Part shown: piece by piece, positions 19,027 through 28,363 of the stretch | Layout of the letters: each line of letters begins with the position of its first letter | Numbering within the stretch: position 1 is the stretch's first letter | DNA from: Lachnospiraceae bacterium | Lineage (GTDB): Bacteria > Bacillota > Clostridia > Lachnospirales > Lachnospiraceae | Length of the DNA: 64,000 nucleotides | Direction of reading: 5' to 3' | NCBI GenBank assembly: GCA_900771995.1 | Contig: CAAGQC010000030.1 | Coordinates: 14,650-78,649 of the forward strand | Notes under the pieces: model-generated | What the model was told of the DNA's origin: nothing | What the model saw: only the letters and a program-made list of their open reading frames with translations | The model's database searches: none | Made by a program: the position numbers and the translations under genes

Positions 19027-20046
19027 ATGGCGACTATCAAGGAAATTGCAGCATTGGCCGGAGTATCCCGCGGCACTGTGGATCGCGTCTTAAACGACCG
19101 CGGCGCAGTGAACCCGGAGACCGCCGAAAAGATCCGAAAAATTGCAAAGGAACTGGACTATAAGCCCAACCGCGCCGGTCTTGTTCTGGCGGCGCAGAAA
19201 AAGCGGCTGAAACTGGGTGTCATTCTGTTTTCCACCGGGAATCCCTTCTTTCAGGATGTCCTGGCCGGAATCGATGAAAAAGCGGAAGAACTGGCAGGCT
19301 ACAACTGTACCGTGATCACCAAACAGATTTCCTTCGGTGTGGAGACGCAGTTGCAGGCTGTCAAAGAGCTTCTTGCAGAAGAAGTGAATGGCATTGCCAT
19401 GACACCTTACAACGATGAGAGGATCCGCAGCTGCATCAACGCCTTATACGAGCAGGGGATTCCTGTGGTCACGCTGAATACCGATATAGAAAACACGAAG
19501 CGCATTGCCTATGTGGGCAGCAACTACACCCGCAGCGGGGCCACGGCCGCAGGCCTTCTGCAGTTGATGACTTCCGGCACCGTCAACGTGGGGATCGTCA
19601 CCGGTTCCTCCCATATTCTCTGTCATACGGAACGTATCGCCGGATTCCTGAAAACACTGGATCCCTATGCCGACCGCATTCATATTGTGGATACGGTGGA
19701 GATCCACGATGACGAAGTGGAAAGCTATGAGAAGACAACCGCTCTTCTGTCAGAGCATCCCGAGATCAATGCATTATTCTTTGCCGCCGGCGGTGTCTAT
19801 GGCGGCTGCCGCAGTGTGGAGGCCCTTAATAAGAAGGACGCCATCCGGATCATCGCCTTCGATCTGGTACCCACCACCCGTCAGATGCTGGAAAATGACA
19901 CTATTGCCGCTACCATCTGCCAACAGCCGAAGATCCAGGGCAGCAAGCCTCTTTCCCTGCTGTTTGCCTATCTGACCACCGGGGAGAATCCGGAAAAAGA
20001 ATACAATTATGTGGCAGTAGATATCCGCATCAAAGAAAATATCTAA
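19027..20046 (+). CDS. LacI-family transcriptional regulator, divergent to xylB
   Basis: 339 residues. N-terminal helix-turn-helix (TIKEIAALAGVSRGTVDRVL) and hinge (YKPNRAGLVLAAQKK), then a periplasmic-binding-protein-like effector domain (LGVILFSTGNPFFQDVLAGI). The SRGTVDRVL form is typical of the sugar-binding-protein branch of LacI. It probably senses the substrate or product of the pentose operon and binds the GTGC-TCGT-GCAC dyad; both points are inference from divergent placement. A TTGACT at 18972-18977 is a possible -35. Confidence 0.88.
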   Translation: MATIKEIAALAGVSRGTVDRVLNDRGAVNPETAEKIRKIAKELDYKPNRAGLVLAAQKKRLKLGVILFSTGNPFFQDVLAGIDEKAEELAGYNCTVITKQISFGVETQLQAVKELLAEEVNGIAMTPYNDERIRSCINALYEQGIPVVTLNTDIENTKRIAYVGSNYTRSGATAAGLLQLMTSGTVNVGIVTGSSHILCHTERIAGFLKTLDPYADRIHIVDTVEIHDDEVESYEKTTALLSEHPEINALFFAAGGVYGGCRSVEALNKKDAIRIIAFDLVPTTRQMLENDTIAATICQQPKIQGSKPLSLLFAYLTTGENPEKEYNYVAVDIRIKENI

Positions 20047-20163
20047 ATAATTCTTAAGATTCTTCCGACACTCTTGTCATTCACAACATATAGTACTATA
20101 ATATACATATTATCTACGAAATGTTGTTTTGAGGGGTACAAAAGCGGGGGGAGTCTTTGATCC

Positions 20164-21291
20164 ATGAATTTATCTGATCTGAAAAGAAATGCATATATGT
20201 TGCGGGGTTCCGATGCAAAACGTGGCTACATGCGCTGGTGGCATTCCTTCCAGGGCGTTTGTTCCACGACGCAGGAGACCCGCACTTTTTTTGTGGAATA
20301 CAGTATCCTGAACCCGGCTCTCGGAACCACACAGCCCATTTTGGCCCAGCACCCCTACTACAAACGTCACGGCATGAAGCCCTCCTACCTCTGCATCAAA
20401 GCCGGAACTTTTCCGAAGGATGGCGATGATGGTCTGCAATTACAGGCCTACTATCCGCTGACCTCTCTTCAGGTTGCTCAGGATCCTTTTTACATGCAGT
20501 TCGAAGACTGTGTCTACAGTGAGAACCGGATTAGCGGCGCCATTACAATTTCCGAAGAGATTGCAAGGCATCGTTCCCTGATGACCGATGCGGGAGATTT
20601 TGTCTGGGATCTGGAAGTCCATAAGGCAGTGGCCTGCCACACCGGTTACATTGCCAATGCCTTTTTCACAGCGGTACATGCGTTGGAGAGCTTCTGGCAC
20701 GGCGAAGGGATCCGCACCTTTTTCCGCGGAACTGTCATCTGGGACGGCGTCACCTATGAAGTATCCCCGGAGACCTCCTACGGTTATGCGGACAAGCATT
20801 GGGGCCGCAGTTATAACCGGCCCTGGCTGCAGTTTGCTTCCGGACACCTGATCAGTGAGAAGACCGGACGGGAGCTGAAGCATTCCGCTCTGGCTATTGA
20901 CGGCTGTTGCCCGAAGTTCCTGTTTTTCCCCATGCGTCGTCGTATCCTGATGCAGCTGACCTACACCGGGGAAGATTTCGAATATCATTTTGGCAAGCCT
21001 CTTACCCTGTCCCGCTGCAAATGGAAAGTGAAAGAGACCAACAAACGTTTTATCTGGCATTTCAAAGCTCAGAACCGCACTTCCGTGATCCGGATCTCCG
21101 GCAGCTGTGGTAAGGAACAGATGATGCCTTTGCTCTATGAAAGTCCTGACGGGAAGGTATCCCCCGAACCCCTCTGGGAAGGCGGAGATGCTGTCGGCAC
21201 CATAGAACTGTATCGTAGAAACGGCGGTTCTCTGGAATTGATCGACCGCCTGCAGTTCGAAAACGGGTTATGCGCTTATCAGCGTTCCTGA
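20164..21291 (+). CDS. Tocopherol-cyclase-like / lipocalin-fold (CrtC-AttH type) protein
   Basis: 375 residues, no signal peptide. Opening RGYMRWWHSFQG then TFFVEYSILNP resembles the two-domain beta-barrel of plant tocopherol cyclase and bacterial homologues; YGYADKHWGRSYNRPW in the middle is the most characteristic stretch (D-x-HWG). Firmicutes homologues are uncharacterised and these bacteria do not make tocopherol, so a hydrophobic ligand or lipid-modifying role is only a guess. It stands alone, ending at a strong terminator shared with spoVG. Confidence 0.65.
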   Translation: MNLSDLKRNAYMLRGSDAKRGYMRWWHSFQGVCSTTQETRTFFVEYSILNPALGTTQPILAQHPYYKRHGMKPSYLCIKAGTFPKDGDDGLQLQAYYPLTSLQVAQDPFYMQFEDCVYSENRISGAITISEEIARHRSLMTDAGDFVWDLEVHKAVACHTGYIANAFFTAVHALESFWHGEGIRTFFRGTVIWDGVTYEVSPETSYGYADKHWGRSYNRPWLQFASGHLISEKTGRELKHSALAIDGCCPKFLFFPMRRRILMQLTYTGEDFEYHFGKPLTLSRCKWKVKETNKRFIWHFKAQNRTSVIRISGSCGKEQMMPLLYESPDGKVSPEPLWEGGDAVGTIELYRRNGGSLELIDRLQFENGLCAYQRS

Positions 21292-21330
21292 TTCCGATTC
21301 TATCTGATAAGAATGTGATTTAAGTATAGC

Positions 21331-21377
21331 AAAAAGCTGCTGCCACAGATTTCTCTGTTGGCAACAGCTTTTATTTT
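21331..21377. terminator. Bidirectional terminator between 20164 gene and spoVG
   Basis: A stem of AAAAGCTG with CAGCTTTT, extended by TGCCA/TGGCA and CAGA/TCTG, with A-run and T-run on the two sides. It serves both converging transcripts. Confidence 0.8.
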
Positions 21378-21388
21378 CATTATGCAGC

Positions 21389-21664
21389 TTAGACAACCTC
21401 TTCCGGTTCTTCCAATGCTTTTTCGTAACTCTCCAGGATCACTTTCTGCAAATTCTCTCTGGTGGAAGAATTGATGGGATGTGCAATATCCCTGTATTCT
21501 CCATCCGTTGCCTTCTTGCTGGGCATTGCAATGAACAATCCTTTTTCACCTTCGATCACTTTGATATCGTGCACAACGAATTCGTCGTCCAGTGTAATGG
21601 ATACGATGGCCTTCATCTTGCCTTCCTTGGTGATCTTACGAACACGTACATCTGTAATCTGCAT
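21389..21664 (-). CDS. spoVG: Septation/sporulation regulator SpoVG
   Basis: 91 residues, standard length. Starts [11 protein letters not shown] and contains [33 protein letters not shown], the family hallmark. SpoVG is a small RNA/DNA-binding regulator of sporulation, cell division and virulence. It follows glgD by 25 nt on the same strand and appears co-transcribed with glgCD, an arrangement linking it to glycogen synthesis. Confidence 0.95.
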   Translation of the reverse strand: MQITDVRVRKITKEGKMKAIVSITLDDEFVVHDIKVIEGEKGLFIAMPSKKATDGEYRDIAHPINSSTRENLQKVILESYEKALEEPEEVV

Positions 21665-21689
21665 TTGCTAACCCCCTTGGTGTCAGGTA

Positions 21690-22808
21690 TCAGATGACAT
21701 ACCTCTCATTACGTTCTACTACGATCTTGACTTCGCCTTCTCCCACAAAGTACGAATTTGCACGGATCGTATCACGACTCTCTACAATACAGTTTTCAAT
21801 ATGCGTGTTATCTCCAATATATACGTCATTGAGGATAATGGAATTCTTAATCACACAATTATTGCCGATATAACTCTTCTTGAAGATCACGGAGTTCTCT
21901 ACCACACCGTTGACGATACATCCGCTGGATACCAGACTGTTACGCACCTGGGAACCGGGGTTGTATTTTGCGGGAGGCAGATCATCCACCTTGGAATATA
22001 CATCCGGATACTGCTTGAAGAAATAGTTTCTCACATCCGCTTTCAGGAAATCCATATTGGTGCTGTAGTAATCATCCACAGATGCGATATTTCTCCAGTA
22101 ATCCTTGATCTTGTATCCATAGATTCTCTTCAGATCCTTATAACGGATCAGGATATCTCTTACGAAATCGTAGCGGTCTTCCTCGGCACACTTCTCGATC
22201 ATCTCGATCAACAGTCTGCGTCGAACCACATAAATACCACAGGAAATGGTATTAGTCTTCGCCTGTAAAGGCTTCTCCTCGAACTCTTCGATACGGCTCT
22301 CTTCGTTCATACGGATCGTACCGAAACGCTCTACGTTCGTACCGGCTTCCATATCACGGCAGACTACAGTGATGTCTGCTTTCTTCTCGATATGGTATTC
22401 CAGCACCTTATTGTAATCCAGCTTGTATACACAGTCGCCGGATGCAATAACTACATAAGGCTCATGGCTGTTCTTCAAAAACTGCAGGTTCTGGTAGATC
22501 GCATCTGCAGTTCCTCTGTACCAGTTGCTGTTCTCTGCGGTTACCGCGGGAGTGAATACATATAAACCTCCCTGCTTACGTCCGAAATCCCACCATTTGG
22601 AAGAATTCAGATGCTCGTTCAGACTTCTTGCATTGTACTGGGTAAATACTGCCACCTTCTGAATATGAGAGTTGGTCATATTACTCAGTGTAAAGTCAAT
22701 ACTGCGGTAGCTTCCGGCAATAGGCATCGCACATATTGCTCTCTTCTGGGAAAGTTCCCGCATCCTGTGATTGTTACCGCCTGCTAAAATAATTCCAATC
22801 GCTCTCAC
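21690..22808 (-). CDS. glgD: Glucose-1-phosphate adenylyltransferase regulatory subunit GlgD
   Basis: 372 residues. Nucleotidyltransferase fold (AIGIILAGGNNHRMRELS) then a left-handed beta-helix (SSGCIVNGVVENSVIFKKS). It differs from GlgC in the glycine-rich loop (GGNNHRM in place of GGQGSRL), as in GlgD proteins that modulate the catalytic GlgC. It lies 2 nt after glgC, clearly one transcript. Role: ADP-glucose supply for glycogen. Confidence 0.93.
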   Translation of the reverse strand: MRAIGIILAGGNNHRMRELSQKRAICAMPIAGSYRSIDFTLSNMTNSHIQKVAVFTQYNARSLNEHLNSSKWWDFGRKQGGLYVFTPAVTAENSNWYRGTADAIYQNLQFLKNSHEPYVVIASGDCVYKLDYNKVLEYHIEKKADITVVCRDMEAGTNVERFGTIRMNEESRIEEFEEKPLQAKTNTISCGIYVVRRRLLIEMIEKCAEEDRYDFVRDILIRYKDLKRIYGYKIKDYWRNIASVDDYYSTNMDFLKADVRNYFFKQYPDVYSKVDDLPPAKYNPGSQVRNSLVSSGCIVNGVVENSVIFKKSYIGNNCVIKNSIILNDVYIGDNTHIENCIVESRDTIRANSYFVGEGEVKIVVERNERYVI

Positions 22809-22810
22809 TG

Positions 22811-24079
22811 CTATTCACCTGCCTTAATTAATGTTTTGCCGCTTGCGAGCTGGGAATCCTCATAATCTGCAGCAGCTGTCACTCCGGATATCACTGAGTT
22901 TTTGCCTACGCTGATACCGTCAGGAATCACGCTCTTCTCACCGATGGTTACAAGTCCGTGGTTGTAAATATGGGGTGCCGTATCGTTCTCTGCTTCTTCG
23001 CCGACACCTAATTTTACCTGATTACCCACTACAACATTCTCTGCGATGATCGCCTTGTTGATCTCACATCCTTCACCGATCTGGGTCTGGTTCATGATAA
23101 TGGAATCCCGGATCACGGTTCCCTTACCGATCGTAACGCCACAGCCGATGACGGAATTGTATACTTCTCCATAGACATCGGAGCCTTCGCCGATGATGCT
23201 GCGCTCTACCACGCTGTCGGCAGCAATATAATCGGGGGGCTGGATCTCGCTCTTGGTATAGATCTTCCAGTATTCCTCATACAGGTTGAATTCCGGTACG
23301 ATATCGATCAGTTCCATATTGGCCTCCCAATAAGAACTCAAAGTACCTACATCCTTCCAATAGCCGGTGAACTCATAAGCGTACAGCGGAGCCCCCTTCT
23401 CGTGGCAATAAGGAATGACATGCTTACCGAAATCCAGAGCCGGCTGATCTGCCATGGCGATCAGGGCTTCCTTCAATGTCTTCCAGTTAAATATGTAAAT
23501 ACCCATACTTGCAAGATTGCTTCTGGGATGTTCCGGTTTCTCTTCGAACTCGGAGATGCGATGGTTCTCATCTGCAATCATGATACCAAAACGGCTGGCC
23601 TCTTCCATGGGAACCGGCATTACCGCAATGGTAACTTCCGCATTGTTGGCCTTATGGAAATCCAACATCACTTCATAATCCATCTTATAAATATGATCTC
23701 CGGAAAGGATCAGCACATACTCTGGATTATAACTCTCCATATACTCCAGGTTCTGATAGATCGCATTTGCAGTACCGGTATACCATTCACTGTTGGTGCT
23801 CTTCTCATAGGGAGGCAGCACGGTCACTCCTCCGATATTACGATCCAGATCCCAGGGAATACCGATTCCGATATGGGTATTCAGTCTGAGGGGCTGGTAC
23901 TGTGTCAGTACGCCTACCGTATCCACTCCCGAATTAATACAATTAGAAAGGGGAAAATCGATAATGCGGTACTTGCCTCCGAATGCAACGGCAGGTTTAG
24001 CGACTTTGGATGTCAGTACACCCAGACGGCTTCCCTGTCCTCCAGCCAATAGCATGGCTATCATTTCTTTCTTAATCAT
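22811..24079 (-). CDS. glgC: Glucose-1-phosphate adenylyltransferase GlgC
   Basis: 422 residues from ATG 24079 (GGTGAGG directly upstream; the frame extends to 24151 without a better site). Active loop [35 protein letters not shown], and sugar-site GTANAIYQN with [11 protein letters not shown]. Beta-helix C-terminus. Makes ADP-glucose from ATP and glucose-1-phosphate, the first committed step of glycogen synthesis. First gene of glgC-glgD-spoVG. Confidence 0.96.
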   Translation of the reverse strand: MIKKEMIAMLLAGGQGSRLGVLTSKVAKPAVAFGGKYRIIDFPLSNCINSGVDTVGVLTQYQPLRLNTHIGIGIPWDLDRNIGGVTVLPPYEKSTNSEWYTGTANAIYQNLEYMESYNPEYVLILSGDHIYKMDYEVMLDFHKANNAEVTIAVMPVPMEEASRFGIMIADENHRISEFEEKPEHPRSNLASMGIYIFNWKTLKEALIAMADQPALDFGKHVIPYCHEKGAPLYAYEFTGYWKDVGTLSSYWEANMELIDIVPEFNLYEEYWKIYTKSEIQPPDYIAADSVVERSIIGEGSDVYGEVYNSVIGCGVTIGKGTVIRDSIIMNQTQIGEGCEINKAIIAENVVVGNQVKLGVGEEAENDTAPHIYNHGLVTIGEKSVIPDGISVGKNSVISGVTAAADYEDSQLASGKTLIKAGE

Positions 24080-24197
24080 ATCCTCACCTCTATCTAGCCT
24101 TCCACCTGTTGTAATAAATAGTCGCTCGCGGCTATTATCCGATGTATCCATCTGTCTCGAAAAAGCGTATGCTCTTTCCTTCGGATGTGATAATCTG

Positions 24198-24226
24198 ATT
24201 ATAACACATTGCCAAGGGAAAGTGAA
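24198..24226 (-). promoter_or_regulatory. glgC promoter
   Basis: Minus strand TTCACT (24221-24226), 17 bp, perfect TATAAT (24198-24203), about 120 nt before the glgC start. Confidence 0.6.
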
Positions 24227-24376
24227 TATTTATTACTAGGTTTTTTTGCCATTTTACGATTTTCATATCCATTTTTTACATAATTAGCTTGTCTTTCGTA
24301 AGCTTTTTGTTAATTTATACCAACCCTGTCGGGAATGGTTTTGCAAAAAATTGTAATCTTACACATTTTTTCAAAA

Positions 24377-24418
24377 TCGTTCCTATGGATTGTTTTTTTT
24401 CGTTCCTATGTATATAAT
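24377..24418 (+). promoter_or_regulatory. murC promoter with direct repeat
   Basis: TTGTTT (24390-24395), 17 bp, TATAAT (24413-24418). An 11-bp direct repeat TCGTTCCTATG at 24377 and 24400 (23 bp apart) flanks the -35 and fills the spacer. A weak hairpin with a T-run (AGCTT/AAGCT, about 24286-24310) precedes it. The rest of the glgC-murC gap is AT-rich with nothing else I can name. Confidence 0.55.
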
Positions 24419-24472
24419 GTTAATAAGTTCATAATCAGTAATGCAACTACATTATATTAAGGAAGTGTCAAT

Positions 24473-25870
24473 ATGTATCAGATAGACTTTAATCACCCCT
24501 CGTCCATTTATTTTGTAGGTATCGGTGGTATCAGCATGAGCGGTCTTGCGGAGATCCTGAAGGATGCCGGTTTCCGCGTGTCCGGTTCCGACCGTTCCAA
24601 AAGCCCCCTTACCGAGATTCTCGTTAGAAAGGGGATCAATGTATTTTATGGACAACGTGCCGAGAATATTACCGATGATATCGATTGCGTCGTTTTCACC
24701 AGTGCGATCCACAAGGATAACCCCGAATATATCGCCACCATGGAGAAAGGGATCCCTCATCTCACCAGAGCACAGCTTTTAGGCGAGATCATGCAGAATT
24801 ACAAGACCCCCATCGCTATCAGCGGTACCCACGGCAAGACCACCACGACTTCCATGGTCAGCGAGATCCTGCTGCATGCCGGTACGGATCCCACTCTGTC
24901 CATCGGCGGAATGTTAAAAAGTATCGGCGGCAACATCCGTGTCGGCAGCACGGATCTGTTCGTTACGGAGGCCTGCGAGTATACCAACAGCTTCTTAAGC
25001 TTTTTCCCCAAGATCGGCATGATCCTGAATATCGAAGAGGATCATCTGGACTTTTTCAAGGATCTGGAGGATATCCGGAACTCCTTCCATAAGTTTGCAA
25101 AGCTCCTGCCCGCTGACGGCTGTCTGATCATCAACGGCGCCATCGAACGGTTGCAGGAGATTACCGGAGATCTGGACTGTCGTGTGATCACCTTTAATAA
25201 AGAAGCGATCAACAGTGACGGTTCCGCTGCGGATTATTATCCTTCGGACATTACTTATGACGAGTTCGGGCATCCTTCCTTTGTGCTCCACCGGCACGGA
25301 GAAGTATCCGGCACCTTTTCCCTGCAGGTTCCCGGAGAGCATAACGTGATCAATGCCATTGCTTCCATTGCTCTGGCAGACCTGTTGGAGATCGACCGCG
25401 GGGTTACCGCACCCGCCCTGCACGGCTTCACCGGCACAGACCGCAGATTCGAATACAAAGGCACCATCGGCGGGGTTACCATTATCGATGACTACGCCCA
25501 TCATCCCACGGAAATTGCAGCTACTTTGCATGCAGCGGCCAATTATCCCCACAAGACCCTCTGGTGTGTCTTCCAGCCTCACACCTACACCAGAACCAAA
25601 GCTTTTATGAAAGATTTCGCCAAATCCTTAAGTCTGGCGGACAAGGTCGTTCTGGCCGATATTTATGCGGCCCGCGAGACCGATACTCTGGGAATCAGTT
25701 CCGAGACTCTGCAGGCGGAGGTCCAGGCGTTGGGACATGAATGTTACTATTTTCCTTCTTTTAATGAGATTGAAAACTTTTTATTAGAAAATTGCATAAA
25801 CGGTGACCTGTTGATAACTATGGGTGCCGGAGATGTTGTAAAAATCGGCGAAAGCCTGCTTGGCAAATAG
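24473..25870 (+). CDS. murC: UDP-N-acetylmuramate--L-alanine ligase
   Basis: 465 residues. Mur ligase with N-terminal GIGGISMSGLAEIL, ATP loop SGTHGKTTTTSM, and TACEYTNSFLSFFP, DDYAHHPTEI typical of MurC. Adds L-Ala to UDP-MurNAc in peptidoglycan synthesis. AAGGAAG lies upstream of the ATG. Its stop is followed at once by the DnaA-box cluster. Confidence 0.96.
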   Translation: MYQIDFNHPSSIYFVGIGGISMSGLAEILKDAGFRVSGSDRSKSPLTEILVRKGINVFYGQRAENITDDIDCVVFTSAIHKDNPEYIATMEKGIPHLTRAQLLGEIMQNYKTPIAISGTHGKTTTTSMVSEILLHAGTDPTLSIGGMLKSIGGNIRVGSTDLFVTEACEYTNSFLSFFPKIGMILNIEEDHLDFFKDLEDIRNSFHKFAKLLPADGCLIINGAIERLQEITGDLDCRVITFNKEAINSDGSAADYYPSDITYDEFGHPSFVLHRHGEVSGTFSLQVPGEHNVINAIASIALADLLEIDRGVTAPALHGFTGTDRRFEYKGTIGGVTIIDDYAHHPTEIAATLHAAANYPHKTLWCVFQPHTYTRTKAFMKDFAKSLSLADKVVLADIYAARETDTLGISSETLQAEVQALGHECYYFPSFNEIENFLLENCINGDLLITMGAGDVVKIGESLLGK

Positions 25871-26040
25871 TTGTCCACATTATCCACAGAGAAGGATGGG
25901 GATTATCCCCTCCTTCCCTGTGGATATTTTATTCTTTTCCTGTGGATAATTTCCTGTCGTATTTTGACGATCATTTGCCTGTATATAAGGATTTTCCGGT
26001 ACATCGTTTTCTAATATCCACAATATCCACCGTTTCCACA
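25871..26040. promoter_or_regulatory. DnaA-box cluster
   Basis: Two perfect TTATCCACA boxes (25880-25888 plus; 25941-25949 minus) and near-consensus boxes at 25871-25879 (TTGTCCACA), 25919-25927 (minus), 26014-26022 (ATATCCACA), 26023-26031 and 26032-26040. Boxes abut without gaps in a pair (25871-25888) and a triplet (26014-26040). The region lies between murC and the dnaD-like primosome gene. DnaA binding is established for this 9-mer; the function here (regulation, titration or initiation) is open. Confidence 0.7.
25891..25916 (+). terminator. Hairpin after murC
   Basis: GAAGGA-GGGGA pairs with TCCCC-TCCTTC around a 3-nt loop, one bulged T. It has no immediate T-run (a T-rich stretch starts about 10 nt later), so it may be a weak terminator or a DNA cruciform within the DnaA cluster. 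Confidence 0.45.
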
Positions 26041-26175
26041 TTTTAACCATAGAGGCCGCAAGCCCAGTGTTTACAAGGTTTTCCGGCAAATTGACTATTT
26101 TCTTTTCCCAAGTCTTATGCTATACTTGGTCTTACTTTGAAAAAGGAACGATTGTGAAAGAAGGTATTGTGTGTT

Positions 26176-27285
26176 ATGGCACGGATAGCGCTCTATAAAG
26201 ATAATTATGCAGATTCTACGGTAGTATCCAATCTGTTTATTGATGAATATATGAAGGATGCCAACGACGCACAGCTGAAGGTCTATTTCTATCTGCTGCG
26301 CATGCTGAATGCGGATCAGGCTATCAGTGTGTCCGGAATTGCGGACAAGTTCAACCACACGGAGAAAGACGTGATCCGTGCACTGAAATACTGGGAGAAG
26401 CAGGAGATTCTGGATCTGGATTTCGATGACAACAAGACGCTGGTGGGAATCCATCTTCGCGATCTGAGCGCTCAGGCTGCCCCCGCCCCCCAGCATAATG
26501 TTCTGCTGACTTCCGGTCCTGCACAGATGCCGAATACCGGTGTCGGTGTTTCCATGGTCACTCCAACCACATCCCAGGCTGCTGTGGCAATACAGGAGGC
26601 ACCGCAGGAAACAGTCCACAGCTATACCAAGCCCGCTTATTCCCTGGATCAGTTACGGGAATTCAAGGAACGGGAAGAGACTTCCCAGCTTCTTTTTATT
26701 GCAGAAGCCTATATCGGTAAGCCTCTGACTCCCTCCGAGATCAAGACGATCCTGTTTTTCACCGATGTGCTGCATTTCTCGGAAGATCTGATCGATTATC
26801 TGTTACAGTACTGTGTGGAGCGCGGTAAAAAGGATTTCAAATACATAGAAAAAGTCGCTGTCAACTGGGCAGAGGAAGGAATCACCACCCCGAAGCAGGC
26901 GCAGAAATTCTCCACCCGCTACGACAGAAGCGTATATTCTATTATGAACAGCCTGGGACGCAGCACCTCTCCCACAGCGAAGGAGCTGGAGTTCATCAAC
27001 CGCTGGACCAGAGACTACGGTTTCAGCACGGACATTATACTGGAAGCCTGTGAGCGCAGTTCTCTGGCTACGGACAAGCACCGTTTTGAATACGCGGAAG
27101 GGATCCTGAACAGCTGGAAGCAGGCCAACGTACATCACAAGACTGATATTCAGCAGATAGATGCTTCTTATCAGAAGAAAAAGGCTGCGAAGCCGGCTCC
27201 TGCGGCATCTTCCAACCGCTTCACGCAGTTCACCCAGAACAGCTATGACTTTGCCGCTCTGGAAAAAGAGATCTTAAGCAATTAA
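26176..27285 (+). CDS. DnaD-domain primosome protein
   Basis: 369 residues. N-terminal winged-helix region (SNLFIDEYMKDANDAQLKVY; SGIADKFNHTEKDVIRALKY), a Pro/Thr-rich linker, and C-terminal DnaD/DnaB domain ending in FEYAEGILNSWKQ, the family's YxxxIxxxW motif. Such proteins help load the replicative helicase at origins and stalled forks. I used ATG 26176; an in-frame TTG at 26167 lies too close to AGAAGG. The next gene is its expected partner, a DnaC/DnaI-like loader, 32 nt downstream. Candidate promoter elements are TTGACT (26091) with TATGCT/TATACT near 26116-26126. Confidence 0.88.
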   Translation: MARIALYKDNYADSTVVSNLFIDEYMKDANDAQLKVYFYLLRMLNADQAISVSGIADKFNHTEKDVIRALKYWEKQEILDLDFDDNKTLVGIHLRDLSAQAAPAPQHNVLLTSGPAQMPNTGVGVSMVTPTTSQAAVAIQEAPQETVHSYTKPAYSLDQLREFKEREETSQLLFIAEAYIGKPLTPSEIKTILFFTDVLHFSEDLIDYLLQYCVERGKKDFKYIEKVAVNWAEEGITTPKQAQKFSTRYDRSVYSIMNSLGRSTSPTAKELEFINRWTRDYGFSTDIILEACERSSLATDKHRFEYAEGILNSWKQANVHHKTDIQQIDASYQKKKAAKPAPAASSNRFTQFTQNSYDFAALEKEILSN

Positions 27286-27317
27286 TACGAATATTTACAG
27301 GCAAAGGGGAGCATACC

Positions 27318-28310
27318 GTGTCACTGACGAACGCACAATACAATTCCATTATGAAGGGCTACGAACAGACCAGAGACCGCAACCGTCACCTGGCGGAGCA
27401 GCGCCGTCTCGAAGTCTATGCAAAACTTCCGGAATACGGCAGACTGGACGAATCCGTCGGAGAACTGTCTGTGGCTCAGGCAAGGCTTTTATTAAACGGC
27501 GACGATGAGGCGCTTACCCGACTGCGTTCCTCTCTGAAAGAGATCTCCCGCAGGAAAAAGGAATTGCTCACCTCTGCCGGATATCCCGCAGATTATCTGG
27601 AACCGGTCTACGATTGTCCCGACTGCAAAGATACCGGTTATATCGACAGTGAAGACGGACTTCGTCAAAAATGTCATTGCTTCCATCAGCAGGAACTGGA
27701 TATTCTCTATGAGCAGTCCCATATCCGGGATATGATCGCTTCCGAGAATTTTTCCAACCTGTCTTACGAATACTATCAGGGTGCGGATCTTGCGCATTTT
27801 CGAAAATGCGTGGATGTATGTCACAATTTTGTACAAAACTTCAAACAAGACTACCACAATTTATTCTTTTATGGTACAGTAGGTACTGGCAAAAGCTTTT
27901 TGTCGGGATGTATCGCCAGTGAATTACTGGAAAGCGGTCATTCCGTGATCTATTTCAGTGCTTCCGGGTTATTTGACACCCTTGCCCGTTATGCCTTTGA
28001 CAGCAGGGCGAAGGAAGCTCTTTCCGGATTTTACGAGGATCTGTATCACTGTGATCTTCTGATCATAGATGACCTCGGTACCGAGATGACCAATACTTTC
28101 GTGGCTTCCCAGCTGTTCTCCTGTCTGAATGAGAGACATCTGCGGAAAAATGCCACCATCATCTCCACGAACTTAAGTCTGGAAGAATTGCGTGACCGGT
28201 ATTCCGACCGGGTATTTTCCCGTATCACCAGTCATTACGATCTGTGCAAGCTGACCGGTCCCGATATCCGTATGTGCAAAAAGCGTATGCAGAACGCATC
28301 TGACAATTAA
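27318..28310 (+). CDS. DnaC/DnaI-like helicase loader ATPase
   Basis: 330 residues, GTG start with AGGGGAG 5 nt upstream. N-terminal part has a zinc-binding CPDC and CHC cluster (residues about 97-116), then an AAA+ domain: Walker A GTVGTGKS, Walker B LLIIDDLGTE, arginine-finger region VFSRIT. This matches helicase loaders (DnaI in Bacillus). It follows the DnaD-domain gene, and the pair is likely one operon under DnaA-box control. Confidence 0.88.
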   Translation: MSLTNAQYNSIMKGYEQTRDRNRHLAEQRRLEVYAKLPEYGRLDESVGELSVAQARLLLNGDDEALTRLRSSLKEISRRKKELLTSAGYPADYLEPVYDCPDCKDTGYIDSEDGLRQKCHCFHQQELDILYEQSHIRDMIASENFSNLSYEYYQGADLAHFRKCVDVCHNFVQNFKQDYHNLFFYGTVGTGKSFLSGCIASELLESGHSVIYFSASGLFDTLARYAFDSRAKEALSGFYEDLYHCDLLIIDDLGTEMTNTFVASQLFSCLNERHLRKNATIISTNLSLEELRDRYSDRVFSRITSHYDLCKLTGPDIRMCKKRMQNASDN

Positions 28311-28363
28311 TCATTTGTTTGTAACAGAACAGTATACAGAATCAGAAAGTGAGGATCACCCCA

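Noticed and set aside
25871..26040. Calling this the chromosomal origin oriC
   Set aside because: dnaA, dnaN and other usual origin neighbours are absent and gene orientation is mixed on both sides. Kept as a DnaA-box cluster only.
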